A DNA stretch of 64,000 nt from Hymenobacter psychrotolerans DSM 18569 (GCF_900142395.1 NZ_FRAS01000002.1:1-64000), one strand, 5' to 3'; shown: positions 49,749 through 59,379, numbered from the stretch's first letter. The notes: generated by a model not told the origin, from the sequence alone. Numbers and translations: made by a program.

Positions 49749-52532
49749 ATGCCTCACTTCGGACCCCGATTTTCTTTTCTGGTACGATGTGCCTTCTTCC
49801 TGGGCCTACTGCTGGGTATAGGGAGTTGTGCACAGCCCGCCGCCAAGCCACGCTATACCATCGGCTTCTCGCAGTGCACCAACGGCGACGCCTGGCGGCA
49901 GGCCATGCTGGCGGGTATGAAGAAGGAGCTGAGCTTCTACCCGGAAGTGGATTTCCACATGAAGGACGCCAAGTACAGCAGCACCCTGCAGCAGGAGCAA
50001 ATCAAGGAATTTCTGGAGGAAGGCATCGACCTGCTGATTGTATCGGCCAACGAAGCCGAGCCGGTGACACCCATCATCGAGGAAGTGTACAACCGGGGTA
50101 TTCCGGTGGTTATTCTTGACCGGCGCACCACATCCAAGCTCTACACCGCCTATGTGGGTGGCAACAATGAGGAAGTGGGCCATACTGCCGGCAACTACGT
50201 GGCCAACCTGCTGAAACAGAAGGGCCGGGTGGTGGAGGTTCTGGGCGCGCCCGGTTCGTCGCCGGCCGTAGACCGGCATCTGGGTTTCGAGCAGGCATTG
50301 GCTGCCTACCCCGGCATTCAGAAGGTGGCGCAAATCAACAGCAACTGGGAGCGGCCCTCGGTGCTGGAGCGGCTGCCCGCCGTGCTGCGCGCCCAGCCCA
50401 ATGTAGACTTGATTTTTGCGCACAACGACCGGCTGGCGCTGGGAGCCTATCAGGTATGTAAGCAACTGGGTATGCAGCGCCGCGTGAAAATTGTGGGCGT
50501 AGACGGGCTGCCGGGCAGCCGGGGCGGCATTCAGCTGGTGCAGGACGGTATCCTGACTGCCACGCTGCTGTACTCGCCCGGCGGCGAAGAAGCCATCCGC
50601 ACGGCCATGCGCATCCTGAGTAAGCAGCCCTACGACAAGGAAAACATCCTCAGCACCATGGTTATTGACTCGACCAACGTGCTGACGATGAAGATGCAAA
50701 CCGAGAAGCTCGCCAGCCAGCAGCAGGATATTCAGCGGCAGCAGCAGCTGCTACTGCAGCAGCGCGCTACCTACGCCAGCCAGCAGACGGTGCTCTACGT
50801 GTTGGCGGCCGCACTGCTGGGGGCGGCGGTGCTGGGGCTGCTGGCCTTCCGAGCGTTCCGCGTCAACCGCCGCATCAACCAGACCCTGGGCCAGCAGAAC
50901 GAGGAAATCAGGTCCCAGCGCAACCAGATTCAGGAATTCGCTGAGCGGGCTAAGGTGGAAACCGAAGCCAAGCTGCGCTTCTTCACCAACTTCTCGCACG
51001 AGCTACGGACCCCACTCACCCTCATTCTGGGGCCCGTGGAGGAAATGCTGACCGCCAGCCCCACCGACCTGCCCGCTGCCCACCGCCACGACCTGAGCCT
51101 CATCCGGCGCAATGCCCAGCGGCTGCTGCAGCTCGTCAATCAACTGATGGATTTCCGCAAGATTGACGTGGGCAAGATGCCGGTGCGCGCCACTGAAGGC
51201 AATTTGGTGGGTTTCGTGCGCGAAATCATGGACGTGTTTGAGAAGCCTGCCCGGCAGCGCGGCATCAGCCTCCGGTTTCTGCCTTCGGAGCCGGCTATCC
51301 GCCTCTGGTTTGATGTGAACATTCTGGACAAAGTGTTCTTCAACCTGCTCAGCAACGCCCTGAAATTCACGCCCGACCGGGGCCAAATTACGGTGAGTCT
51401 GCAGCTGGTGCCTGCCGAAAACAGCGTACGGCTGAGCGTGGAGGATACCGGCCGCGGTATCTCGGAGCAGGACCGGGCGCACATTTTCGAGTGGTTTTAT
51501 CAGGGGCAGCAGTCGGCGGCGCGCGGCTCGGGCATGGGGCTGGCGCTGGCGCTGGGCCTCACGCGCCTGCACCTGGGGCAGCTCACGTTCACGAGCCAGC
51601 CGGGGAAGGGCAGCACGTTCGTCGTGACGCTGCCGCTGGAGCTGCCGCCGGCCCTGAAGCTGCCCACGGACAGTGCGGCCCCGCAGGCTATGCCTGCCCT
51701 GGCGCTGGAAGAAGGAATTGCCGCGCCCGCCACTACTGGCGAGTTGCCGGCTATGGCCGGTAGCGAGGCGCTGGTACTGGTGATTGAAGACAACCCTGAC
51801 GTTAATGCCTTCCTTACCCAGAAGCTGCAGCCGCACTTCCAGGTAAGTTCTGCCTTCGACGGAGCCACGGGCTTGCGCCTGGCCGCCGAGTCCATTCCGG
51901 ACCTGATAGTGTGCGACGTGATGCTGCCCGAACTCAGCGGGCTGGAAGTGGTGGCCCAACTCAAGGGCGACTGGCGCACCTCGCACATTCCGGTGGTGCT
52001 GCTCACGGCCCGCAACGCGCCCGAGCAGCAGGTGGAAGGCGTACAGGCCGGCGCCGACCTCTACCTCACCAAGCCATTCAACCCCACTTTCCTGCTCGAG
52101 AGCCTGCGCACTTTGCTGGCCAACCGCGACAAAATGCGGGAGCATTTTCGGCGCGAGCTGAGCGTGGATACCGTGACGGTGGCGCCCCAGCGCGTCGACC
52201 AGAAATTCCTGGCCGACCTCACCGCCATTGTGGAAGCCAACCTCGGCCGCTCCGACCTGACCGTAGAAGATGTGGCCCGCAGCCTGGGCATCTCGCGGGT
52301 GCAGCTGTACCGCAAAGTGAAAGCCGTGCTCGGCACCGGCGTCACCGATTTCATCCAGGGCATCCGGCTCACCAAGGCACGCCAACTCCTGCTCGACGAC
52401 GAGCAAACCATTGCCGAAGTAGCCTATCAACTGGGCTTCTCTTCACCGTCGTACTTCTCCACCAGCTTCAAGGCCCGCTACCAGGTGTCGCCCTCCGAGT
52501 TCCGGGCGCTGCATACCACGCCCAGTGCCTGA
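49749..52532 (+). CDS. Hybrid two-component regulator with sugar-binding sensor (fructose HTCS-like)
   Basis: A 927-residue protein joining five modules. Residues 1-27: hydrophobic signal with a lipobox-like LGIGSC. Residues 35-335: type I periplasmic sugar-binding fold (YTIGFSQCTNGDAWRQAMLA, VVILDRRTTSKLY, VVEVLGAPGSSPAVDRHLGF). Residues 348-367: transmembrane helix after a Gln-rich coiled coil. Then HisKA with His417 (FSHELRTPLT) and an ATPase domain (LLSNALKFTP, GSGMGLAL), a receiver domain with Asp723 in VCDVMLPELSG, and an AraC-type HTH (from about 810, ending in LGFSSPSYFSTSFKARYQVS). The order equals the Bacteroides BT1754 fructose sensor. It should switch on the fructan genes that follow. 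Confidence 0.93.
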   Translation: MPHFGPRFSFLVRCAFFLGLLLGIGSCAQPAAKPRYTIGFSQCTNGDAWRQAMLAGMKKELSFYPEVDFHMKDAKYSSTLQQEQIKEFLEEGIDLLIVSANEAEPVTPIIEEVYNRGIPVVILDRRTTSKLYTAYVGGNNEEVGHTAGNYVANLLKQKGRVVEVLGAPGSSPAVDRHLGFEQALAAYPGIQKVAQINSNWERPSVLERLPAVLRAQPNVDLIFAHNDRLALGAYQVCKQLGMQRRVKIVGVDGLPGSRGGIQLVQDGILTATLLYSPGGEEAIRTAMRILSKQPYDKENILSTMVIDSTNVLTMKMQTEKLASQQQDIQRQQQLLLQQRATYASQQTVLYVLAAALLGAAVLGLLAFRAFRVNRRINQTLGQQNEEIRSQRNQIQEFAERAKVETEAKLRFFTNFSHELRTPLTLILGPVEEMLTASPTDLPAAHRHDLSLIRRNAQRLLQLVNQLMDFRKIDVGKMPVRATEGNLVGFVREIMDVFEKPARQRGISLRFLPSEPAIRLWFDVNILDKVFFNLLSNALKFTPDRGQITVSLQLVPAENSVRLSVEDTGRGISEQDRAHIFEWFYQGQQSAARGSGMGLALALGLTRLHLGQLTFTSQPGKGSTFVVTLPLELPPALKLPTDSAAPQAMPALALEEGIAAPATTGELPAMAGSEALVLVIEDNPDVNAFLTQKLQPHFQVSSAFDGATGLRLAAESIPDLIVCDVMLPELSGLEVVAQLKGDWRTSHIPVVLLTARNAPEQQVEGVQAGADLYLTKPFNPTFLLESLRTLLANRDKMREHFRRELSVDTVTVAPQRVDQKFLADLTAIVEANLGRSDLTVEDVARSLGISRVQLYRKVKAVLGTGVTDFIQGIRLTKARQLLLDDEQTIAEVAYQLGFSSPSYFSTSFKARYQVSPSEFRALHTTPSA

Positions 52533-52540
52533 ATCAATTT

Positions 52541-52581
52541 TGAAAATCAGGTATCAAAAGTGAAAATACACCTGTGAAAAT
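52541..52581 (+). promoter_or_regulatory. TGAAAAT triple repeat upstream of susC, possible regulator sites
   Basis: TGAAAAT occurs at 52541-52547, 52561-52567 and 52575-52581, in an AT-rich stretch unlike its surroundings. CAGGT (52548-52552) and ACCTG (52570-52574) flank the middle copy as an inverted pair. Position between sensor/regulator and susC suits AraC-type binding sites. Confidence 0.4.
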
Positions 52582-52831
52582 AGTTGTGGTTGGTTTGTTA
52601 ATATATTGATATAAAGGCAAGTAGGGGTGTTTTGTAGGATGGGCGTTTTTTGAAAGAGTTTGAGTGATTAGAGAAAGGTAGTCGGGCGCTTTTGCAGGAG
52701 ATTTGAGCATCAATTCTGCGCTGCAAAAGCTACTCGCACTTGCTCCGGCCGCTGTGCGGCGGCCCTGCTGAGGCACTCCGCCGGTGGCCGGGCATCAGTT
52801 CTCTAGTCTTCCCCTTTTCCAAAAAATTCCC

Positions 52832-55800
52832 ATGAAACACACTGTACCCCTGCTGCGCCAGGCCCTGGGCCTGACGTTGCTTTCGGTCCTGCCGCTGGCC
52901 GCTACTCCGGCCCTGGCGGCCGCCGACTTCCCTGTGGGCATGCTGGCCAACGTGCCCGTTACAGGCCGCATAGTTGACGAGAAAGGCGCCGGAATGCCGG
53001 GCGTAACAGTGGTCGTGAAGGGTACTTCGCTTGGCACGTCTACCGATGCCGACGGGAACTTCTCCCTCTCGGTGCCCGACAATGCCACGGCCCTGCAGTT
53101 TTCCTTTATCGGCTACAAGTCGCAGGAGGTGGCGGTGGCGGGCCGCACGTCGTTCAGCATCACGCTGGCCCCGGACGCGGCTGCCCTCGATGAAGTGGTG
53201 GTGACCGGCTACCAGACCCAGCGCAAAGCCGACCTGACCGGCGCGGTGGCGGTGGTGAAAACCGAAGAAATCCGGGACATGGCCTCCAACGATGTGACCC
53301 GCAACCTGCAGGGCCGCGTGGCGGGCGTGCAGATTTCGACCGACGGGGCGCCGGGTAGCTCGGCCACAGTACGCATCCGGGGCTTCGGCACGCTCGGCAA
53401 CAACGACCCGCTCTACGTTATCGACGGCATCCCGACCAAGGAAGGCATCAACCAGATCAACCAGAACGATATCGAGAACATTCAGGTGCTGAAAGACGCT
53501 TCGGCGGCCAGCATCTACGGCTCGCGGGCCGGCAACGGCGTTATCATCATCACGACAAAAAAGGCCAAGAAGGGCGCCACCAAAGTAGACTTCTCGACCT
53601 TCTTCACGCTCCAGACGCCAGGCCCGAATATCAAGCTGCTCAACACGCTGGACTACGGCCGCGTGTATGGCCAGGCCGCCATCAACGACGGCACCAACCC
53701 CAGCCTGCCCTACTACAACTTCCAGACGAGCGTGGATGGCAGCGGCCGCCGCGTGCTGAACGGGGTGACGGTGCCGGAGTTCATCGACGCCGAGCGGACC
53801 CAGCGCGCCTCCGATACCGACTGGTTCAAGGAAACGCAGCAGAATGCCCTGATTCAGAGCTATAACCTGAGTGTGAGCAGCGGCAGTGAGCGGGGTGGGG
53901 CGTTGTTCTCGCTGAACTACTACGACAACAACGGCACGCTGAAATATTCCGGCTTCGACCGGTACACGGCGCGCCTGAACTCCGACTACAACTTCCTGAA
54001 TGGCAAGCTGAAAATCGGCGAAAACCTGACCATCGTGAAGTCGCAGCGTGCTGAGTTTGACCTGAATCTGGTGCGCGACCGAACCACACAGCTGCCCTCC
54101 ATTGTGCCGGTGCGCACCGCGGACGGGGTAGGCTGGGGCGGCCCCGTGGCGGGTATGAGCGACCGGGACAACCCACTGCGTCTGCTGAAAGACAACGAGC
54201 AGAACCGCTCCAACACCGGCCGCGCCTTTGGCAACCTGTTTGCCGACGCCGAAATCCTGAAGGGGCTGCACCTGCGCACCAGCTTCGGCATCGACTACAG
54301 CATCTACAAGTTTCGCCAGATCTACAAAACCTACCAGGCGGGCTTCCTGTCGGAGCAGAACAACCGCGTGACGGTGAACGACCGGTTCTGGGGCAACTGG
54401 GTGTGGCAGAATACCCTGAACTACGATATGCTGCTGGGCGGCAAGCACCAGCTGGGCTTTGTGGCCGGCACGGAGCGCATCAGCTACTACGACGAAAGCT
54501 CGTACGCCTCGCGCACCAACTTCGCCAGCGAAGACCTTACCTACGCCTACCTCGATGCCGGGGCCGCCAACAAAGACAACGGCGGCGGCGCCACGGTCTA
54601 CCGGCTGGCCTCCACGTTCGGAAAAATCAACTATTCGTTTGCCGACAAGTATCTGGTGTCGGGAACGTTGCGCCGCGACGGTTCCTCGCGCTTCGGGGCC
54701 GACAACCGTTTCGGCATTTTCCCGGCCGTGTCGGCAGGCTGGCGCATGAGTGAGGAGTTGTTTGTGAAAGACAGCGCGCCAATCTTTTCCGACCTGAAGC
54801 TGCGCGCCGGCTGGGGCCAGACCGGCAACCAGGACATTGCCAACTTCGCCTCGCGCGGCCTCTACCAGTCGCTGCTGGGCACCCTCGACCCCAACTTCGA
54901 GTACGACCGGGGCACGGCCTACGACATCTACGGCAACGACACCAACCTGCCCTCGGGCTACCGCCGCTTCCAGCGCCCCAACCCGGCCCTGAAGTGGGAA
55001 ACCACCACCCAAACCAACGTGGGGCTGGACTTCGGCTTCCTCGATAACCGACTGTCGGGTACCGTCGACTACTTCGTGAAAAAGAGCGAAGACATCCTCG
55101 TGAACCTGCCGTATCTGGCGGTAGTAGGGGAGGGCGGTGACCAGTTCGTGAACGGTGCTTCCATTGAAAACCGGGGCTGGGAATTCGTGCTGGGCTACCA
55201 GAACGAGCTGAGCAACGGCCTGACCTACAACATCTCCGGCAACCTTTCCACCTACCGCAACGAACTGACATTCCTGCCGGCGGAAGTAATCAACGCCTAC
55301 GGCGGCAACGGCCAGGACGTGACGCGCCTGGGCCACTCCATCAACGCCGTGTACGGCTACGTGGCCGACGGTTTGTTTCAGAATGAAGGAGAAGTAACCA
55401 ACCACGCCACGCAGGTGGGCGCCGCCCCCGGCCGCCTCCGCTACAAAGACCTGAACGGCGACGGCAAAGTCGACAACTTCGACCAGACATGGATTACGGA
55501 AGGTGTGCCCGATTTCAGCTACGGCCTGAACCTGGGCGCGGGCTACAAGGGCTTCGATGTGCAGCTGTTTTTCCAGGGCGTACAGGGCATCTACGCCTTC
55601 AACAACGCTAAATTCCGCACCGACTTTGCCTCGCTGGCCTCGGGCGAAAACTGGGGTGAGCGGCTGCTCGACGCCTGGACGCCGACCAACACCGGCTCCA
55701 GCATTCCGGCCCTTACGCTCATCAACACCAACAACGAGGGCCGCGCCTCCACCTACTTCATCGAAAACGCTTCCTACATGAAGCTGCGCAACCTGCAGGT

Positions 55801-55984
55801 GGGCTACTCGCTGCCGGCCGGTTTCGTGAGCCGCCTCAAACTGCAGGGCGTGCGGGTGTATGTGCAAGGCCAGAACCTGTTCACGGTGAAAAGCAAGGAG
55901 TATACCGGCGCCGACCCGGAGGTGACCAACTACCAGTATCCGGTGCCCCGCATTTTCTCCACCGGCCTCAACGTTTCTTTCTAA
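52832..55984 (+). CDS. SusC/RagA-family TonB-dependent transporter (fructan)
   Basis: A 1050-residue outer-membrane transporter. The signal peptide MKHTVPLLRQALGLTLLSVL... ends ATPALA. A carboxypeptidase-regulatory-like domain (VTGRIVDEKGAGMPGVTVVV), the TonB box region ALDEVVVTGYQTQRK, and the plug with the SusC signature (DPLYVIDGIPTK and DASAASIYGSRAGNGVIIIT) are followed by the 22-strand barrel ending FSTGLNVSF. It should import fructo-oligosaccharides together with the SusD lipoprotein at 56086. ATG 52832 gives a clean signal peptide. The substrate is inferred from the GH32, fructokinase and regulator in the locus. Confidence 0.96.
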   Translation: MKHTVPLLRQALGLTLLSVLPLAATPALAAADFPVGMLANVPVTGRIVDEKGAGMPGVTVVVKGTSLGTSTDADGNFSLSVPDNATALQFSFIGYKSQEVAVAGRTSFSITLAPDAAALDEVVVTGYQTQRKADLTGAVAVVKTEEIRDMASNDVTRNLQGRVAGVQISTDGAPGSSATVRIRGFGTLGNNDPLYVIDGIPTKEGINQINQNDIENIQVLKDASAASIYGSRAGNGVIIITTKKAKKGATKVDFSTFFTLQTPGPNIKLLNTLDYGRVYGQAAINDGTNPSLPYYNFQTSVDGSGRRVLNGVTVPEFIDAERTQRASDTDWFKETQQNALIQSYNLSVSSGSERGGALFSLNYYDNNGTLKYSGFDRYTARLNSDYNFLNGKLKIGENLTIVKSQRAEFDLNLVRDRTTQLPSIVPVRTADGVGWGGPVAGMSDRDNPLRLLKDNEQNRSNTGRAFGNLFADAEILKGLHLRTSFGIDYSIYKFRQIYKTYQAGFLSEQNNRVTVNDRFWGNWVWQNTLNYDMLLGGKHQLGFVAGTERISYYDESSYASRTNFASEDLTYAYLDAGAANKDNGGGATVYRLASTFGKINYSFADKYLVSGTLRRDGSSRFGADNRFGIFPAVSAGWRMSEELFVKDSAPIFSDLKLRAGWGQTGNQDIANFASRGLYQSLLGTLDPNFEYDRGTAYDIYGNDTNLPSGYRRFQRPNPALKWETTTQTNVGLDFGFLDNRLSGTVDYFVKKSEDILVNLPYLAVVGEGGDQFVNGASIENRGWEFVLGYQNELSNGLTYNISGNLSTYRNELTFLPAEVINAYGGNGQDVTRLGHSINAVYGYVADGLFQNEGEVTNHATQVGAAPGRLRYKDLNGDGKVDNFDQTWITEGVPDFSYGLNLGAGYKGFDVQLFFQGVQGIYAFNNAKFRTDFASLASGENWGERLLDAWTPTNTGSSIPALTLINTNNEGRASTYFIENASYMKLRNLQVGYSLPAGFVSRLKLQGVRVYVQGQNLFTVKSKEYTGADPEVTNYQYPVPRIFSTGLNVSF

Positions 55985-55987
55985 GAT

Positions 55988-56076
55988 CAGAACTTAGAAA
56001 TAAGAGCCTAGAATCAAGATTCCAATCCTTGAAAACCTGCCTCTAAGCTCTAACATCTTGGTTCTAAGCTCTAATC
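55988..56076. repeat. Degenerate TTAGAA/CTAAG repeat cluster between susC and susD
   Basis: Imperfect copies of a TTAGAAnnAAGAGC-like unit occur on one strand at 55993-56020 and in inverse orientation at 56045-56072 (TTCTAAGCTCTAA). They can form an imperfect long hairpin in the susC-susD mRNA. AGAATCAAGA (56010-56019) recurs at 59298-59307. Confidence 0.45.
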
Positions 56077-56085
56077 TAACTCCTC

Positions 56086-57807
56086 ATGAAATTCCTCAAG
56101 CCTACCATACTTTCCCTGGCGCTGCTGGCTTTTGTTTCCGGCTGCAACGACAAAGACTTCCTCGACGTGCAGCCCATCGGGGCCCTGAGCGACGAGCAGC
56201 TGAACACGCCCGCCAACATTGAAAAGCAGGTTATTGCCGCCTATTCCTCGCTGGGCAATGATGTGTACCGGGCGCCTTACACCAGCATGTGGCCCTACGG
56301 CAACGTGCGCGGCGGCGACGCCTACAAGGGCGGCAATGGCACTGCCGACGTTGACGCGTTCCACTTCTACGAAACCTTCACTTTCAACCGCGTCGATGTG
56401 GGCAACACCGACGAGCTGTGGTTCCTGATTTACATCGGGGTGTCGCGCTGCAACGATGCCCTGCGCCGCCTCGATGCCGTGGATGCTGCCGCCATGCCTA
56501 CCAAAGCGGTGCGCCAGGGCGAAGTACGGTTCCTGCGCGGGCACTACTACTTCCTGCTGAAAGAGCTGTTCAAGCGGGTGCCCTACATCGACCAGACCGT
56601 TCCGGCCGACCAGTACGGTACCATCTCAAACGTGGCTCTGACCAACGACGAGCTGTGGACCAAAATTGCTGACGACTTCCGGTTTGCGGTAGCCAACCTG
56701 CCCGACACCCAACCCGAAATCGGGCGGGCTAATAAGTCGGCGGCGCAGGCCTACCTGGCCAAAACGCTGCTCTACCAGGCCTACGTGCAGGGCGACAACC
56801 ACGCCGTAACGAGCATCGACCAGGCCAAGCTGAACGAAGTAGTAACCCTGACCAACCAGGTAGCCGCCTCCGGCAAATACGGGCTGCACGCCGACTATGC
56901 CACCAACTTCCTGACCGCCGGCGACAACGGCACAGAGTCGGTGTTTGCCATCCAGTTTTCGCGCAACGACGGCACTCCCAAAGGCCGCACCGACCGGGGC
57001 AACAGCCTGAACTACCCCATGAACCCCGACTACGGCTGCTGCGGATTTCACCAGCCCAGCCAGAACCTGGTGAATGCCTACAAAACCGACGCCCAGGGTC
57101 TGCCGCTGTTCACCACGTTCAACAACTCGGACCTGAGCACCCCGGCCGACTTCCAGAACAACACCGTAGACCCGCGCCTCGACCACACGGTAGCCATTCC
57201 GAGCCACCCCTACAAGTACCTCCCGACGTTCGTATTTGAGACTTCCTGGCTGCGCGACCCAAACACCTACGGTGTGTATATGTCGATGAAGGAGAATGTG
57301 CTGCCCTCGGACCCGAGCTTCCAGAAAACGCCGCCGTTCATGTCGTCGTCGAAGAACTGGGCCATCATTCGCTACGCCGATGTACTGCTGTGGAAAGCCG
57401 AAGCCCTGATTGAACTGGGCCGGCAGTCGGAGGCGCTGCCCATCATCAACCAGATCCGGCAGCGCGCCGCCGCCAGCACCACCCGTCTGAAAAACGCCGG
57501 CGGTGGCAACACGTCCAATTACCGCATCGGCCAATATTCCTCTGCCGGCTGGAGCCAGCAGTACGCCCGCGAGGCCCTGCGCTTCGAACGGCGCCTGGAG
57601 TTTGCTATGGAAGGTTTCCGCTTCTTCGACCTCACGCGCTGGGGCGTTGCGGCCGGTACCCTGAACACCTATTTCGACCGGGAAAAAACCAAGCGTCTGT
57701 ACCTGCAAACGGCCCGCTTCACGCAAGGCCGCGACGAGTATCTGCCAATTCCTATCAACCAGATCAACTTCAGCAAAGGCCTGTACAAGCAGAACCCGGG
57801 GTGGTAA
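56086..57807 (+). CDS. SusD/RagB-family glycan-binding lipoprotein
   Basis: A 573-residue surface lipoprotein (lipobox VSGC, Cys20) with the SusD layout: FLDVQPIGALSDEQL at the N-terminus, the TPR helices (ELWFLIYIGVSRCNDALRRL, AVRQGEVRFLRGHYYFLLKE) and the C-terminal ALRFERRLEFAMEGFRFFDL signature followed by YLPIPINQI. It caps the SusC barrel and captures fructan chains outside the cell. It follows susC by about 100 nt in the same direction. Length is usual for the family (500-600). Confidence 0.95.
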   Translation: MKFLKPTILSLALLAFVSGCNDKDFLDVQPIGALSDEQLNTPANIEKQVIAAYSSLGNDVYRAPYTSMWPYGNVRGGDAYKGGNGTADVDAFHFYETFTFNRVDVGNTDELWFLIYIGVSRCNDALRRLDAVDAAAMPTKAVRQGEVRFLRGHYYFLLKELFKRVPYIDQTVPADQYGTISNVALTNDELWTKIADDFRFAVANLPDTQPEIGRANKSAAQAYLAKTLLYQAYVQGDNHAVTSIDQAKLNEVVTLTNQVAASGKYGLHADYATNFLTAGDNGTESVFAIQFSRNDGTPKGRTDRGNSLNYPMNPDYGCCGFHQPSQNLVNAYKTDAQGLPLFTTFNNSDLSTPADFQNNTVDPRLDHTVAIPSHPYKYLPTFVFETSWLRDPNTYGVYMSMKENVLPSDPSFQKTPPFMSSSKNWAIIRYADVLLWKAEALIELGRQSEALPIINQIRQRAAASTTRLKNAGGGNTSNYRIGQYSSAGWSQQYAREALRFERRLEFAMEGFRFFDLTRWGVAAGTLNTYFDREKTKRLYLQTARFTQGRDEYLPIPINQINFSKGLYKQNPGW

Positions 57808-57814
57808 GTACAGC

Positions 57815-57849
57815 GCCGGCTGTGGCGTGCTGCAACACGCCACAGCGGC
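57815..57849 (+). promoter_or_regulatory. Hairpin between susD and the sugar transporter gene
   Basis: GCTGTGGCGTG (57819-57829) and CACGCCACAGC (57836-57846) form an 11-bp perfect stem with a 6-nt loop, extended by GCC/GGC past one bulged G. No T-run follows. It may protect the abundant susC-susD mRNA 3' end after processing. Confidence 0.55.
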
Positions 57850-57943
57850 TGCTCTGCACTGCCCCGGTGCCTGCTCGGCGCAGCCTTCAATTACCAGGTT
57901 TAACCCGGGGTCTTCAGTACGACTACCTCTCTAAAATCACGCT

Positions 57944-59281
57944 GTGAAAAACAACAATGTATTCTTTTGGTCCCTGGTGGTGGCGCTGGGCGGCTTCCTG
58001 TTCGGCTTCGACACCGCCGTTATTTCCGGGGCCGAGAAAGCCATTCAGCAGCTCTGGGGGCTGAGTTCCGTGGAGCATGGCTTCACTATTGCGGTGGCTC
58101 TGATTGGCACCGTGTTCGGGGCCATCTTCGGTGGTATTCCGTCCGATAAGCTGGGCCGCCGCCATACTCTGATCTGGATTGCGGTGCTCTACTTTGTGTC
58201 GGCCATCGGGGCGGCCGTTACGTCCAACTGGATAGCTTTTATGGTGTTCCGGTTCCTGGGCGGGTTGGGCGTGGGCGCGTCGTCGGTGACGGCGCCGCTT
58301 TATATTTCCGAGGTGTCGCCGGCCGAGAAGCGGGGGCAGATGGTGGCCATGTTTCAGTTCAACATCGTGTTCGGCATCCTGGCCGCTTACCTCTCCAACT
58401 ACCTGCTGACCGGCGTGGGCGAAAACGACTGGCGCTGGATGCTGGGCGTGCAGGCCGTGCCGGCGCTGGCGTTTTTCCTGCTGCTGTTCCGGGTGCCCGA
58501 AAGCCCGCGCTGGCTGCTGGGCCAGGGCCGCGTGGAGGAAGGCCGCCACGTGTTCCAGCGCATCAACCCCGCCACCGCCGACCAGGAAGTAACCAGCGTG
58601 CTGACTTCCAACGCTTCCGATGACGCCATGGTAGGTAGCAAATCGTTGTTTGCCCCGCAGTACCGCACCCCGGTTATACTGGCCGTGCTGTTTGCGGTGT
58701 TCAACCAGGTGTCGGGCATCAACGCCATTATTTACTTCGCCCCGCGCATCTTCGAAATGACGGGCCTGGGCCAGGGGGCGGCGCTGCTCTCATCGGCGGG
58801 CATTGGGCTGGTGAATTTCGCCTTCACGCTGCTGGCCCGGCAGGTCATCGACCAATTTGGGCGCCGCAAGCTGATGCTGATTGGCTCGTTTGGGCTGATT
58901 GCCACGCTGGGGCTGGTGTCGTGGGCATTCTACTCGCAGAACTTCAGTGCTATGGGCGGGATGCTGGTGCCGGTGCTGCTGTTCGTTTATATTGCCTTTT
59001 TCGCCTTCTCGCAGGGCGCGGTTATCTGGGTGTTCATCTCGGAAATCTTCCCCAACACGGTGCGCGCCAAAGGGCAGGCGCTGGGCTCCAGCACGCACTG
59101 GGTGATGGCGGCCATTATTGCCTTCGCCTTCCCGCCGCTGGCCGAAAAGCTGGGCGGCGGCCACACCTTCGCCTTTTTCTGCGGTATGATGGTGCTCCAA
59201 CTGCTTTTCGTGTGGCGCATGATGCCCGAAACCAAAGGCACCAGCCTCGAACAGCTGGAAAAAACACTCGTCATCCATTGA
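57944..59281 (+). CDS. MFS sugar porter (fructose:H+ symporter-like)
   Basis: A 445-residue, twelve-helix inner-membrane transporter. Sugar-porter signatures are GFLFGFDTAVISGAE, SDKLGRRHTL, RFLGGLGVGASSVTAPLYIS, PESPRWLLGQGR, and PETKGTSLEQLE at the end. It starts with GTG at 57944 (V read as Met, KNNNVFFWSLVV); no ATG is available at the right place. In the fructan locus it should bring the released fructose into the cytoplasm, where the next gene product phosphorylates it. The third transmembrane region and both R-x-G-R-R motifs are intact. Confidence 0.93.
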   Translation: MKNNNVFFWSLVVALGGFLFGFDTAVISGAEKAIQQLWGLSSVEHGFTIAVALIGTVFGAIFGGIPSDKLGRRHTLIWIAVLYFVSAIGAAVTSNWIAFMVFRFLGGLGVGASSVTAPLYISEVSPAEKRGQMVAMFQFNIVFGILAAYLSNYLLTGVGENDWRWMLGVQAVPALAFFLLLFRVPESPRWLLGQGRVEEGRHVFQRINPATADQEVTSVLTSNASDDAMVGSKSLFAPQYRTPVILAVLFAVFNQVSGINAIIYFAPRIFEMTGLGQGAALLSSAGIGLVNFAFTLLARQVIDQFGRRKLMLIGSFGLIATLGLVSWAFYSQNFSAMGGMLVPVLLFVYIAFFAFSQGAVIWVFISEIFPNTVRAKGQALGSSTHWVMAAIIAFAFPPLAEKLGGGHTFAFFCGMMVLQLLFVWRMMPETKGTSLEQLEKTLVIH

Positions 59282-59291
59282 GGGGAGCCTG

Positions 59292-59340
59292 GAAGTGAGA
59301 ATCAAGAGCTTGGATATCGTCGATACTAGGCTCTGAATGC
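59292..59340. repeat. Repeat-like segment between transporter and fructokinase genes
   Basis: GAAGTGAGAATCAAGAGC joins two motifs seen elsewhere in the window: GAAGTGAGA (arms of the repeat at 3427) and AGAATCAAGA (56010). A loose palindrome around GATATCGTCGATA lies at 59314-59326. Confidence 0.35.
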
Positions 59341-59379
59341 TCCTTTCTGCCCTTGCGTTTTCTAACTTCTAAATATCTC

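Noticed and set aside
52730..55867. 1045-residue open frame opposite susC
   Set aside because: Same type of artefact; the forward strand holds a complete SusC with signal peptide and signatures.
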